This document shows, piece by piece, positions 8,681 through 17,222 of a stretch of DNA of 64,000 nt; the first letter of the stretch is position 1; each line of letters begins with the position of its first letter. The notes under the pieces were generated by a model. It worked only from the letters and a program-made list of their open reading frames with translations. It was not told where the DNA came from and searched no databases. The position numbers and the translations under genes were made by a program. Where the stretch lies: positions 120,839 through 184,838 of the forward strand of contig NZ_KB849537.1 of the NCBI RefSeq assembly GCF_000368565.1, read 5' to 3'. The DNA is from Acinetobacter gerneri DSM 14967 = CIP 107464 = MTCC 9824 (lineage in GTDB: Bacteria; Pseudomonadota; Gammaproteobacteria; Pseudomonadales; Moraxellaceae).

Positions 8681-9304
8681 ATGACACAACCTATACCTAC
8701 TTTACCAGATCTCGTTCCTCAAAGAGGCACTAAAAATAGTCGCAGTTTTTTTAAATCATTGTATAAAATGCATGGTTGGGGATTTGAGGGCGAATTTCCA
8801 AACCTCCCTAAAGCTGTTGCAATCGTTACACCGCATACCTCAAATTATGATGCTTGGTATGGCTTTATGGCTATGCTTGGTCTGGGAATTAAATTGACTA
8901 TTTTTGGCAAAGATAGTTTGTTTAAATCGCCAATGAAGCATTTATTTAAATGGTTTGGCGTGATTCCAGTGGATCGTAATTCTCCTCATGGTTTGACGCA
9001 ACAAATCATTGATATTATCAACCAACAAGAGCAAATCTGGGTCGCTATCGCCCCCGAAGGCACACGTAAACAAGCAGCCAATTTTAAAAGTGGTTTTTAT
9101 CGGATTGCTTATGGTGCCAATATTCCTATTGTTTTATTTTCTTTTGATTATGATCGTAAAACGATTCACTGCTTGGACGTCATCTACCCTACGGGTGATT
9201 ATGAAGAAGATCTTGAAAAAATCTTATCGTATTATCAAGGTAATTTTTCACCCAAAAACCCAAATTGGTTATCGACTCCATTACAAAATTTGCAGAAAAA
9301 ATAG
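8681..9304 (+). CDS. PlsC-like 1-acyl-glycerol-3-phosphate acyltransferase family
   Basis: A 207-residue member of the LPLAT/PlsC acyltransferase superfamily. The catalytic HX4D motif is HTSNYD (52-57), and the phosphate-binding motif is PEGTRK (125-130). There is no clear membrane anchor, and the protein is shorter than typical PlsC, so it resembles the small 'lysophospholipid acyltransferase' group whose acceptor is often unknown. A hairpin overlaps the stop codon. The patatin-type lipoprotein gene follows 62 bases downstream, which may link two phospholipid-remodelling activities. Confidence 0.82.
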   Translation: MTQPIPTLPDLVPQRGTKNSRSFFKSLYKMHGWGFEGEFPNLPKAVAIVTPHTSNYDAWYGFMAMLGLGIKLTIFGKDSLFKSPMKHLFKWFGVIPVDRNSPHGLTQQIIDIINQQEQIWVAIAPEGTRKQAANFKSGFYRIAYGANIPIVLFSFDYDRKTIHCLDVIYPTGDYEEDLEKILSYYQGNFSPKNPNWLSTPLQNLQKK

Positions 9305-9326
9305 CTAGCAAAATCTGCTATTTTTT
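9296..9326 (+). terminator. Intrinsic terminator after the acyltransferase gene
   Basis: AAAAAATAGC (9296-9305) pairs with GCTATTTTTT (9317-9326). The left arm overlaps the TAG stop codon and the right arm ends in six T residues. Confidence 0.65.
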
Positions 9327-9366
9327 GGTCATATAGCATTTATTTTTTGATTGATAGTCTACCCAA

Positions 9367-10284
9367 ATGCGATTATTACAATATGGCCTAATCGGTCTAA
9401 TTGGCTTTAGCCTTGCTGGTTGCGATACTTTTGGCACAAAAAAAACACCAACCCAAACCGTAAAACCACGTGAGCCTGTGATTGCTATTGCCCTTGGTGG
9501 TGGCGGTGCCAAAGGTTTTGCGCATATCGGGGTACTCAAAGTTTTAGAATCTCATGGGATTAAACCTAAAATCGTCACAGGGACCAGTGCTGGAAGTTTT
9601 GTCGGTAGTATTTATGCCAGTGGTAAAACCCCTTATCAAATGCAACAACTGGCACTTACGCTCAAAGAATCAGATCTACGTGATCTGACTTTGAGTAGCC
9701 AAGGTTTTGTGGTTGGGCAAAAATTACAAAACTATATTAATCAAAATGTTGCCAACAAACCGATCGAAAAATTCCCGATTCGTTTTGCTGCAGTTGCAAC
9801 GCGTTTAGACAATGGTAAGCGTACTGATTTCATCAAAGGTAATGCAGGACAAGCTGTACGAGCATCTTGCAGTATTCCCAATGTCTTTGTTCCTGCCACC
9901 ATCGGTGGTGTGAAATATGTTGACGGTGGTTTAGTGAGTCCAATTCCTGTGGAAACAGCAAAGGATATGGGCGCTGATATCGTGATTGCAGTGGATATTT
10001 CTGCACGTCCTGCTGGAAATAAACCAACCAGTATGTGGGGTCTGCTCGATCAAACCATCAATATCATGGGTCAACAGAGCATCAATAAAGAATTAAGTGC
10101 CGCAACGGTTGTGATTCAGCCGAAAGTTGGGCATCTTGGAACTTTAGATTTATCTTCGAGCAATGAGGCGATCTTGGAAGGTGAAAAAGCGGCTCAACTC
10201 AAAATCAAAGCGATTGAAACAGCCATCACCAATTTCAAAAAATCCCCTGCTGCTTTAGCCCCACCTCCACGTGCAAAATTTTAA
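9367..10284 (+). CDS. Patatin-like phospholipase lipoprotein (RssA type)
   Basis: A 305-residue serine hydrolase of the patatin family, predicted to be a lipoprotein: a hydrophobic leader ends in the lipobox LAGC with Cys19. The oxyanion motif GGGGAKG (44-50), the nucleophile elbow GTSAGS with Ser74, and the catalytic aspartate in DGG (Asp186) are all present. Family members hydrolyse acyl lipids; the native substrate is unknown. It follows a PlsC-like acyltransferase but is separated from it by a terminator, so it probably has its own promoter in the 40-base gap or depends on read-through. Confidence 0.88.
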   Translation: MRLLQYGLIGLIGFSLAGCDTFGTKKTPTQTVKPREPVIAIALGGGGAKGFAHIGVLKVLESHGIKPKIVTGTSAGSFVGSIYASGKTPYQMQQLALTLKESDLRDLTLSSQGFVVGQKLQNYINQNVANKPIEKFPIRFAAVATRLDNGKRTDFIKGNAGQAVRASCSIPNVFVPATIGGVKYVDGGLVSPIPVETAKDMGADIVIAVDISARPAGNKPTSMWGLLDQTINIMGQQSINKELSAATVVIQPKVGHLGTLDLSSSNEAILEGEKAAQLKIKAIETAITNFKKSPAALAPPPRAKF

Positions 10285-10392
10285 AATCTGAAATTTAAAA
10301 TTTATGATAATAATCACGTTTTTATAGGCATAGCCTTAGTCTTCTGTTAAATTGGTTGGAACGTAACGTCCCAACCAAAGAAGAGTAGACGT

Positions 10393-10863
10393 ATGGAATT
10401 TATTATTGAACCATGGCATTGGTTTGTTTTGGGCATTTTGCTCATTTTATCTGAACTGATCTTACCTGCATTTGCTGCAATCTGGTTTGGTATCGCCGCG
10501 TTAATGGTCGGTATTTTATATTGGCTATTCCCATGGATGAGCCTTACTACACAGATCGTGGTATGGATCGTCTTTTCCATTCTTTGTACCGTCCTTTGGT
10601 TCAAAATGATTAAACCCTTATCTATTGATCGCACCAAAGCGGGACTTCCTCGTGAAGCTACGATCGGTCAAGTGGGAATGGTTATTCAAATTGGCATGGC
10701 TCATGAGCAAGTTAAAGTTCGTTTCCCTATGCCAGTACTCGGTTCTGATGAATGGAACTGCCGTAGTTTAGAGCCTGTCCAAGTCGGTGATCGTGTTCGT
10801 GTAACCGACATTCTAGGCAATGATTTAGTTGTCAAACTGCATAATTCTACAGAAATATCATAA
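10393..10863 (+). CDS. NfeD family membrane protein
   Basis: A 156-residue short NfeD protein: two or three hydrophobic segments in residues 8-75 followed by a small OB-fold beta-barrel domain (about 85-150; LPREATIGQVG, then PVQVGDRVRV). NfeD proteins pair with SPFH/stomatin proteins in membrane microdomains. The SPFH gene follows 12 bases after the stop, behind a good AGAGG ribosome binding site, so the two are co-transcribed. Confidence 0.88.
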   Translation: MEFIIEPWHWFVLGILLILSELILPAFAAIWFGIAALMVGILYWLFPWMSLTTQIVVWIVFSILCTVLWFKMIKPLSIDRTKAGLPREATIGQVGMVIQIGMAHEQVKVRFPMPVLGSDEWNCRSLEPVQVGDRVRVTDILGNDLVVKLHNSTEIS

Positions 10864-10875
10864 GAGGAAATAACA

Positions 10876-11736
10876 ATGCTGAATGCTGGAACTATTATTG
10901 CTTTAGTTTTTTTAATCTTTATTGTCGTGACCATTTTCAAAGGTGTGCGTATCGTTCCACAAGGTTATAAATGGATCGTGCAACGTCTAGGAAAATATCA
11001 CAATACACTTAGCCCAGGGCTGAACTTTGTTATTCCTTATGTGGATGAAGTTGCATATAAAGTGACAACCAAAGATATCGTGCTCGATATTCCATCCCAA
11101 GAAGTGATTACCCGTGATAATGCTGTGTTATTGATGAATGCAGTTGCCTATATCAATTTGACTACGCCAGAAAAAGCCGTGTATGGCATTGAAAACTACA
11201 CTTGGGCAATCCAAAACCTTGTGCAAACCTCATTGCGTTCTATCGTGGGTGAAATGGATCTCGATGATGCACTTTCTTCACGTGATCATATTAAAGCTAA
11301 ACTGAAAGCTGCGATTTCTGATGATATTTCGGATTGGGGAATTACCCTTAAAACTGTAGAAATCCAAGATATTCAACCATCAAATACCATGCAATCTGCC
11401 ATGGAAGCTCAAGCGGCAGCAGAACGTCAACGTCGTGCTACGGTAACTAAAGCTGATGGTGAAAAACAAGCCGCTATTTTAGAGGCAGATGGTCGTCTTG
11501 AAGCATCGCGTCGTGATGCAGAAGCTCAAGTTGTCCTTGCTGAAGCATCACAAAAAGCCATTACGATGGTGACCTCTGCGGTGGGTGACAAAGAAATTCC
11601 TGTTGCCTATCTACTCGGTGAACAATACGTAAAAGCAATGCAAGATATGGCAAAATCCAACAATGCCAAAACTGTGGTCTTACCTGCTGATGTATTGAAT
11701 ACAATCCGTGGTGTCATGGGTCGCAATCCAAATTAA
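10876..11736 (+). CDS. SPFH/stomatin family protein (QmcA-like)
   Basis: A 286-residue stomatin/prohibitin-family protein. It has one N-terminal membrane segment (6-22), then an SPFH domain starting with VRIVPQGYKWIVQRLGKYHNTL, and a long charged alanine-rich coiled coil (about 172-235) with repeated AEA/ADGEKQAA elements. The C-terminal part has the usual YLLGEQYVKAM stretch. These proteins form large membrane rings and are implicated in protein quality control and membrane organisation. The adjacent NfeD gene is the usual partner. Confidence 0.9.
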   Translation: MLNAGTIIALVFLIFIVVTIFKGVRIVPQGYKWIVQRLGKYHNTLSPGLNFVIPYVDEVAYKVTTKDIVLDIPSQEVITRDNAVLLMNAVAYINLTTPEKAVYGIENYTWAIQNLVQTSLRSIVGEMDLDDALSSRDHIKAKLKAAISDDISDWGITLKTVEIQDIQPSNTMQSAMEAQAAAERQRRATVTKADGEKQAAILEADGRLEASRRDAEAQVVLAEASQKAITMVTSAVGDKEIPVAYLLGEQYVKAMQDMAKSNNAKTVVLPADVLNTIRGVMGRNPN

Positions 11737-11788
11737 ATTTTAAACAGTTATTTATCATCGCTAAAACTGATAAAAACAAATAAATTTC

Positions 11789-11827
11789 AAATAAATAGGC
11801 AGAAAGTATACTGCCTATTTATTTTTT
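11789..11827 (+). terminator. Intrinsic terminator after nfeD-SPFH
   Basis: A 14-bp stem, AAATAAATAGGCAG with CTGCCTATTTATTT, and an 8-base loop, followed by a T tract (11822-11827). Confidence 0.8.
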
Positions 11828-11933
11828 ATAAGCATAAAATCCACTGCAAAATATGTTTTTTTATGGTTAAATTTCGTTTTATTTTGAAATAAATTTATTT
11901 CAAACGCTGTCCTACCCAAATAATGGATCATGT

Positions 11934-13424
11934 ATGACCTCCCTAAACCCGACGCTAATAACATTTCTTTTATATATTGTCGCCATGATCGTGATTGGTC
12001 TTATGGCATACCGAGCTACAAATAATTTTTCGGACTATATTTTAGGTGGTCGAAGTTTAGGTAGTTTTGTCACAGCCCTTTCTGCTGGTGCTTCAGATAT
12101 GAGTGGCTGGTTACTCATGGGATTGCCCGGTGCGATTTATCTTTCTGGCTTATCAGAAATGTGGATCGCGATTGGTTTGATTTTAGGGGCTTGGATCAAC
12201 TGGTTTCTTGTGGCTGGACGTTTACGTGTCCATACAGAAATTCAAAACAATGCACTCACCCTGCCTGATTATTTCTCAAATCGTTTCAATGACCATAAAA
12301 AAATCTTGCGTGTCGTTTCAGCATTTGTGATTTTAATCTTCTTTGCAATCTACTGTGCTTCAGGCATGGTGGCTGGTGCGCGTTTATTTGAAAGCATGTT
12401 TGATATGTCTTATGGAACAGCGCTTTGGATCAGTGCTATTGCAACCATCAGTTATGTGTTTATCGGTGGCTTCCTTGCTGTAAGTTGGACAGATACCATT
12501 CAAGCCACACTAATGATTTTTGCTTTGTTATTGACGCCAATTGTGACGATTTTAAGTTTGGGTGATACTGCACAAATTGCTCATTCACTTGAAATGGCTC
12601 GTCCACATGCAACAAGCTTATTTGAAAATCTCAGCTTTATTGGCATCATTTCACTGCTCGCTTGGGGCCTAGGCTATTTTGGTCAACCGCATATTTTAGT
12701 GCGTTTTATGGCTGCCGATTCGGTTAAATCGATTCCTAAAGCTCGTCGTATCGGTATGACTTGGATGATTTTGTGTCTAGGTGGTGCGGTAGCGGCAGGC
12801 TTCTTTGGTATTGCATTTTTCCAAGAACATCCAGAACTTGCAGGAACAGTGAGTAAAAACCCTGAAACGGTATTTATGGAATTGACCAAGATTCTCTTCA
12901 ATCCGTGGATTGCTGGTATCGTCTTGGCGGGGATTTTGGCTGCTGTCATGAGTACTTTAAGTTGCCAGTTATTGGTCTGTTCAAGTACCTTGACTGAAGA
13001 TTTTTATAAAGCATTTATTCGTAAAGGCGCATCACAAAAAGAATTGGTTTGGGTCGGCCGTTTGATGGTGTTGCTCATTTCAGTTTTAGCCATCGTGTTG
13101 GCAAGTAATCCTGATGCTAAAGTTTTGGGACTCGTATCCTATGCTTGGGCTGGTTTTGGTGCTGCATTTGGTCCTTTGATCATCCTTTCGTTGTTTTGGA
13201 AACGTATGACTTTGTCAGGTGCAATCGCAGGTATGATCACAGGTGCTTTAGTGGTTATCCTTTGGAAAAACAATTTTGCAGATACAGGTTTGTATGAAAT
13301 TATTCCTGGATTTATCTGTTCATTTATCGTGATTATCATCGTGAGTTTACTTGGCAAAGCGCCAAGCCAAGATATTGTCGATCGTTTTGATCAAGCAGAT
13401 CGTATCTATAAAGATTCGCATTGA
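11934..13424 (+). CDS. putP: Sodium/proline symporter PutP
   Basis: A 496-residue sodium:solute symporter (SSS family) with about 13 transmembrane helices. PutP hallmarks are LGGRSLGSFVTALSAGASDMSGWLLMG in the helix 1-2 region (Na+ site), GYFGQPHILVRFMA, and the helix 8 motif LAAVMSTLSCQLLVCSS. It imports proline with Na+ for use as nitrogen and carbon source or osmolyte. No putA is adjacent. A strong terminator follows. Confidence 0.92.
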   Translation: MTSLNPTLITFLLYIVAMIVIGLMAYRATNNFSDYILGGRSLGSFVTALSAGASDMSGWLLMGLPGAIYLSGLSEMWIAIGLILGAWINWFLVAGRLRVHTEIQNNALTLPDYFSNRFNDHKKILRVVSAFVILIFFAIYCASGMVAGARLFESMFDMSYGTALWISAIATISYVFIGGFLAVSWTDTIQATLMIFALLLTPIVTILSLGDTAQIAHSLEMARPHATSLFENLSFIGIISLLAWGLGYFGQPHILVRFMAADSVKSIPKARRIGMTWMILCLGGAVAAGFFGIAFFQEHPELAGTVSKNPETVFMELTKILFNPWIAGIVLAGILAAVMSTLSCQLLVCSSTLTEDFYKAFIRKGASQKELVWVGRLMVLLISVLAIVLASNPDAKVLGLVSYAWAGFGAAFGPLIILSLFWKRMTLSGAIAGMITGALVVILWKNNFADTGLYEIIPGFICSFIVIIIVSLLGKAPSQDIVDRFDQADRIYKDSH

Positions 13425-13442
13425 TCTAAATCATCCGATACA

Positions 13443-13471
13443 AAAAGGGAGCATTTAAATTGCTCCCTTTT
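13443..13471. terminator. Bidirectional terminator between putP and ispA
   Basis: An 11-bp stem, AAAAGGGAGCA (13443-13453) with TGCTCCCTTTT (13461-13471). T-rich right arm on the plus strand and the mirror T tract on the minus strand allow it to serve both convergent genes. Confidence 0.8.
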
Positions 13472-13536
13472 ATTTGATATTCGATTTTATTCATCGACAA
13501 AATCAACTAGCACTGATCATCACATTCAGTTTTTAA

Positions 13537-14448
13537 TCAATTTTTTCTAGACAATAAAAACTGTGAAATATTATTTAATGAATCAGCATTTTCCCCAAAA
13601 TATGCCAATGCCTCAAAAGCCTGATCATGCAAAGTTTTGGCATAGGCTTTTGCATTTTCTAAGCCCATCAGCTGAGGATAAGTAGATTTATCCACTTGCT
13701 CATCTTTTCCTGCAGTTTTACCCAAAGTTTCAGTGCTGGCAGTGACATCCAAAATATCGTCTTGAACTTGAAAAGCCAAACCTATCGCTTGACCATATTG
13801 GCGCAATTTTGGAATTGCTTCATCTGTTCCCTTAAAGATCGTTACCGCAGCCATCATAATCGCAGCTTGAATCAGCGCACCTGTTTTATTGCGATGAATA
13901 TTTTCAAGTTGTTCTTGATCAACATGCTTCCCTTCTGCCTGCAAATCCAAAACTTGACCACATACCATTTTCGAGGAAGCTGTTGCTAGGATCTGCATTT
14001 GTTTCAGTACAATCTGACTTTCTACAGCAACACCAGTATCAAATAAGCGGCTGCCCAAAACTTCAAATGCCATAGATTGCAAAATATCCCCTGCCAACAA
14101 CGCAGTGTGTTCACCGAAAGCGGCATGACACGTTGGTTGTCCACGGCGCAGTAAATCATTGTCCATACACGGCAAATCATCATGCGCCAATGAATAGCAA
14201 TGAATCAGCTCAATCGCAACCGCAGCACGGCGTACAGCCGCAAAATTTGTACGGTCACTTTGCAGATCTGCAGTGGCATAGCAAAGCGCAGGACGAACAC
14301 GCTTTCCACCTAGCATGACCGCATGCACCACCGCCCCTTTTAAAGGCTCAGGTAAAGAAAATGCATCAAGCGCAGTTTGTAAATCCTGCTGAATAAGTGT
14401 TTGAGCTTTTTGCAGCACGTCTGCATTCATTTGTGGAAGAGATGTCAT
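13537..14448 (-). CDS. ispA: Farnesyl diphosphate synthase IspA
   Basis: A short-chain trans-prenyl diphosphate synthase, 303 residues, making farnesyl diphosphate for ubiquinone and undecaprenyl phosphate. The first aspartate-rich motif is DDLPCMDND (90-98) and the second is DDILD (near 233). GGKRVRP near 48-54 and the FQVQDD region are also typical. The chain-length region (IELIHCYSLAHDD) fits C15 synthesis. No xseB or dxs is adjacent in this window, unlike in enterobacteria. Confidence 0.93.
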   Translation of the reverse strand: MTSLPQMNADVLQKAQTLIQQDLQTALDAFSLPEPLKGAVVHAVMLGGKRVRPALCYATADLQSDRTNFAAVRRAAVAIELIHCYSLAHDDLPCMDNDLLRRGQPTCHAAFGEHTALLAGDILQSMAFEVLGSRLFDTGVAVESQIVLKQMQILATASSKMVCGQVLDLQAEGKHVDQEQLENIHRNKTGALIQAAIMMAAVTIFKGTDEAIPKLRQYGQAIGLAFQVQDDILDVTASTETLGKTAGKDEQVDKSTYPQLMGLENAKAYAKTLHDQAFEALAYFGENADSLNNISQFLLSRKN

Positions 14449-14575
14449 TTTGCCTCTAATCTGTTATCTATTTCAGAGTCATAGCTTTGCTAATTCGACT
14501 TATTCTACATTGAATCTGAACTTCTCTCATCTACTACGGGCGAAATTTACTGATAACATCAGCAATTGTGCTGTT

Positions 14576-15535
14576 CTATGAGATTTTTAGTAAACTGATT
14601 TGGTTTTTCCCACTGGTTTTAGCTTGGCGTACTGCAAGATCAAGATGCTGCAATAGAGCACCTTCATCCGTTAACTGTTCAAGTGAAGTTTGCAATATTC
14701 CTATAGAAACAGTGATACGTCCCATATCTGAATATTCAAATAATAATTGCTGTTCAAATACGATCTGCTTTAAACGCTCCGCAAGCGTTAAAACCTGCCA
14801 TTCAGACTGATTTTCCGTCATGATCATAAAACTTGCAGAACCCACCCTAAATAAATGAATTTGATCATCGATCAAATCATCTTTTAACAAATGCGCAACT
14901 TCAGCGAGGACAATATCCCCTTCGGTATAGCTATAAAGTTGGTTAAATTTTTTAAAATCATCTAAGTCTATTTTTAAAACGCTGAGTTGCCCTGTTTTTT
15001 GCGAAATAAGTAAATTTTCAAAAAACTCACTAAAAGACAACTTGTTACGTAACCCCGTAATCGGATCAAGATAAAGATTTTCTTGTAGGCGTTTATTGCT
15101 CAACTCTAAAATACGTTCACGACGTTTTAAATGAGTCACATCGACATAAACAATGACGATAGCTTCGATATTTTGATTTTCATTTTTTAAAGGTTTGAAA
15201 TATGCATTGAGAAAATGACCTTTGAAATAAATTTCATGTTCTAAACGTGTTTCACCTTGATGAAAAGCACTGAGTGCCGATTTAAAAAAATCCGTCATTT
15301 CAGGTGCAAAGTTGTATAAAAGCTTACCTATCAAATACAAAGCATCACTTTGATAAATATCTGAAAATAACTGATTTGATGAAATAAAACGCCCTTCAAG
15401 ATCCAATATCGCGGTAGGAATAGGGAGTTCAGACAATAGATTAATTAAGGTTAATTTTTCAGTATTTTTGACAAAATTGAGCAATTGATTTTCATCTATT
15501 AATGCATCAATGTCGTGTTCTTCTTGTTCAAACAT
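14576..15535 (-). CDS. PAS-GGDEF protein with degenerate GGDEF motif
   Basis: A 319-residue cytoplasmic signalling protein. A PAS domain spans about 35-135 (LPIPTAILDLEGRFISSN at its start), then a short helix and a GGDEF domain from about 155 (LDPITGLRNKLSFSEFF, KIDLDDFKKFN). The signature GG(D/E)EF is replaced by GSASF in FRVGSASFMIM, so cyclic-di-GMP synthesis is unlikely. Such proteins usually act as GTP or c-di-GMP sensors or by protein contact. There is no EAL domain. It is monocistronic. Confidence 0.85.
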   Translation of the reverse strand: MFEQEEHDIDALIDENQLLNFVKNTEKLTLINLLSELPIPTAILDLEGRFISSNQLFSDIYQSDALYLIGKLLYNFAPEMTDFFKSALSAFHQGETRLEHEIYFKGHFLNAYFKPLKNENQNIEAIVIVYVDVTHLKRRERILELSNKRLQENLYLDPITGLRNKLSFSEFFENLLISQKTGQLSVLKIDLDDFKKFNQLYSYTEGDIVLAEVAHLLKDDLIDDQIHLFRVGSASFMIMTENQSEWQVLTLAERLKQIVFEQQLLFEYSDMGRITVSIGILQTSLEQLTDEGALLQHLDLAVRQAKTSGKNQISLLKIS

Positions 15536-15660
15536 CTTGATTTACCTTAATTTAGTCTGTATCAACCATCAAAATAATTGTTATATATTTTATTTGATAA
15601 GTACGATTTTATTCAGATTATTTTAGCTTATATTATTTATTTTTCATATCAACTCTCAAT

Positions 15661-15686
15661 AAAAAAACCCCTGATGATCAGAGGTT
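15661..15686 (-). terminator. Intrinsic terminator of prpF
   Basis: On the minus strand, GAACCTCTGA-TCA-TCAGGGGTT forms a hairpin with one mismatch and is followed by seven T residues. It lies 34 bases after the prpF stop. Confidence 0.7.
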
Positions 15687-15719
15687 CTCATTTAGATAAA
15701 AATCGTTGAGTGCAATAGC

Positions 15720-16907
15720 TTAGAAGCTATCTGCAGGCACGCGTACCCAACCTTCCATGAGGACACGTGCACTACGACTCATGATGGCTTTTTTCACTAC
15801 CCATTGACCATTTTCTTGAGTCGCTTCAGCACCAACACGTAACGTACCCGATGGATGACCGAAACGTACGGCATTTTTCTCTCCGCCGCCTGCAGCAAGA
15901 TTGACCAATGTACCCGGAATTGCTGCAGCCGTACCAATGGCTACTGCTGCTGTCCCCATCATTGCATGGTGCAATTTACCCATAGATAAGGCGCGTACCA
16001 AAAGGTCAACATCACTGTCATTTACAGCTTTGCCACTTGAAGATGTATAAGATTTAGGTTTCGATACAAAAGCAATTTTAGGCGTATGTTGACGGTTTGC
16101 TGCTTCTGAAATGTCTTTAATCAAGCCCATTTTAACAGCGCCATATGCACGAATCGTTTCAAAACGAGCCAATGCTGCATTATCAGCATTGATATCATCT
16201 TGAAGTTCGGTGCCTTGATAGCCAATATCTTCTGCATTTAAAAAGATCGTTGGAATCCCTGCATTGATAAATGTGGCTTGGAATGTTCCAATTTCAGGCA
16301 CATCAAATGTATCAACTAGATTGCCCGTAGGGAACATTGCGCCGCCATCTTCACCATCATCTGCTGGATCTAAAAATTCAATTTGTACTTCTGCTGCTGG
16401 GAAAGTTACCCCATCTAGCTCAAAATCACCTGTTTCTTGTACCTGACCATTGGTGATTGGTACATGGGCAATGATTGTTTTTGAAATATTTTTTTGCCAA
16501 ATGCGGACTGTACAAATCCCATTTTCAGGAATGCGAGAAGCATCAACCAAACCATTTGAAATGGCAAATGAGCCTACAGCAGCTGTGAGATTGCCACAGT
16601 TACCGCTCCAGTCTACAAATGCTTTGTCAATCGAAACTTGCCCAAACAGATAATCCACATCATGATCAGCTTTATCGCTTTTCGCCAAAATTACAGTTTT
16701 ACTGGTACTCGAACTTGCCCCACCCATACCATCAATCTGTTTTCCATATGGATCTGGGCTACCAATCACGCGTAGCAACATTTTGTCGCGAGCTTCACCT
16801 GCGCTTTGAGCACGTTCAGGCAGATCGTCTAATTTGAAAAATACGCCCTTGCTTGTTCCACCACGCATATAAGTTGCGGCTATTTTAATTTGGGGTGCGA
16901 AGCTCAT
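15720..16907 (-). CDS. prpF: 2-methylaconitate cis-trans isomerase PrpF
   Basis: A 395-residue PrpF-family isomerase. The N-terminus AATYMRGGTSKGVFFKLDDL and the segment IDGMGGASSSTSKTVIL are diagnostic. PrpF works after AcnD in the 2-methylcitrate cycle of propionate breakdown, converting trans- to cis-2-methylaconitate. It has a diaminopimelate-epimerase-like double fold; the active-site lysine and the NCGNL motif (DWSGNCGNLTAAVG) are present. Oddly, none of prpB, prpC, acnD or a GntR regulator is next to it. The upstream ribosome binding site AAGGAAGG is strong. A related 4-oxalomesaconate tautomerase role is the main alternative. Confidence 0.88.
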   Translation of the reverse strand: MSFAPQIKIAATYMRGGTSKGVFFKLDDLPERAQSAGEARDKMLLRVIGSPDPYGKQIDGMGGASSSTSKTVILAKSDKADHDVDYLFGQVSIDKAFVDWSGNCGNLTAAVGSFAISNGLVDASRIPENGICTVRIWQKNISKTIIAHVPITNGQVQETGDFELDGVTFPAAEVQIEFLDPADDGEDGGAMFPTGNLVDTFDVPEIGTFQATFINAGIPTIFLNAEDIGYQGTELQDDINADNAALARFETIRAYGAVKMGLIKDISEAANRQHTPKIAFVSKPKSYTSSSGKAVNDSDVDLLVRALSMGKLHHAMMGTAAVAIGTAAAIPGTLVNLAAGGGEKNAVRFGHPSGTLRVGAEATQENGQWVVKKAIMSRSARVLMEGWVRVPADSF

Positions 16908-17222
16908 CTTTGATCTATTCCTTCCTTTTGCTTATTGTTACTAATCTTTGGATTAGCCCTACGGTCTATCATATCATCTGTAAGCATTTTGCCATTGACT
17001 ACATGACTTAAGTATAAAAAACACCCGTAAACGATATAACTTTTGTCTATTTCATCAATTTTTTGAAAAAAAATGCATTTGTATATTTATTTGATTTTAA
17101 ATCATTTTAGATTTAAAACATAAAAAATACAAAGCTTGCAAATTTATTCACAATCTCTGCATACTAGGCTAAATGTAACCAATCAATTACAATGCAAATT
17201 ATTCTTTTTTGAGCAGAATACT
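16908..17222. other. Divergent promoter region of prpF and the permease gene
   Basis: About 315 bases, AT-rich. No further gene is visible. It must contain both divergent promoters; I could not assign the elements with confidence. Confidence 0.4.

Noticed and set aside
17136..17222. An N-terminal extension of the amino acid permease
   Set aside because: It starts with TTG, lacks a ribosome binding site and adds 29 residues not typical of the family.
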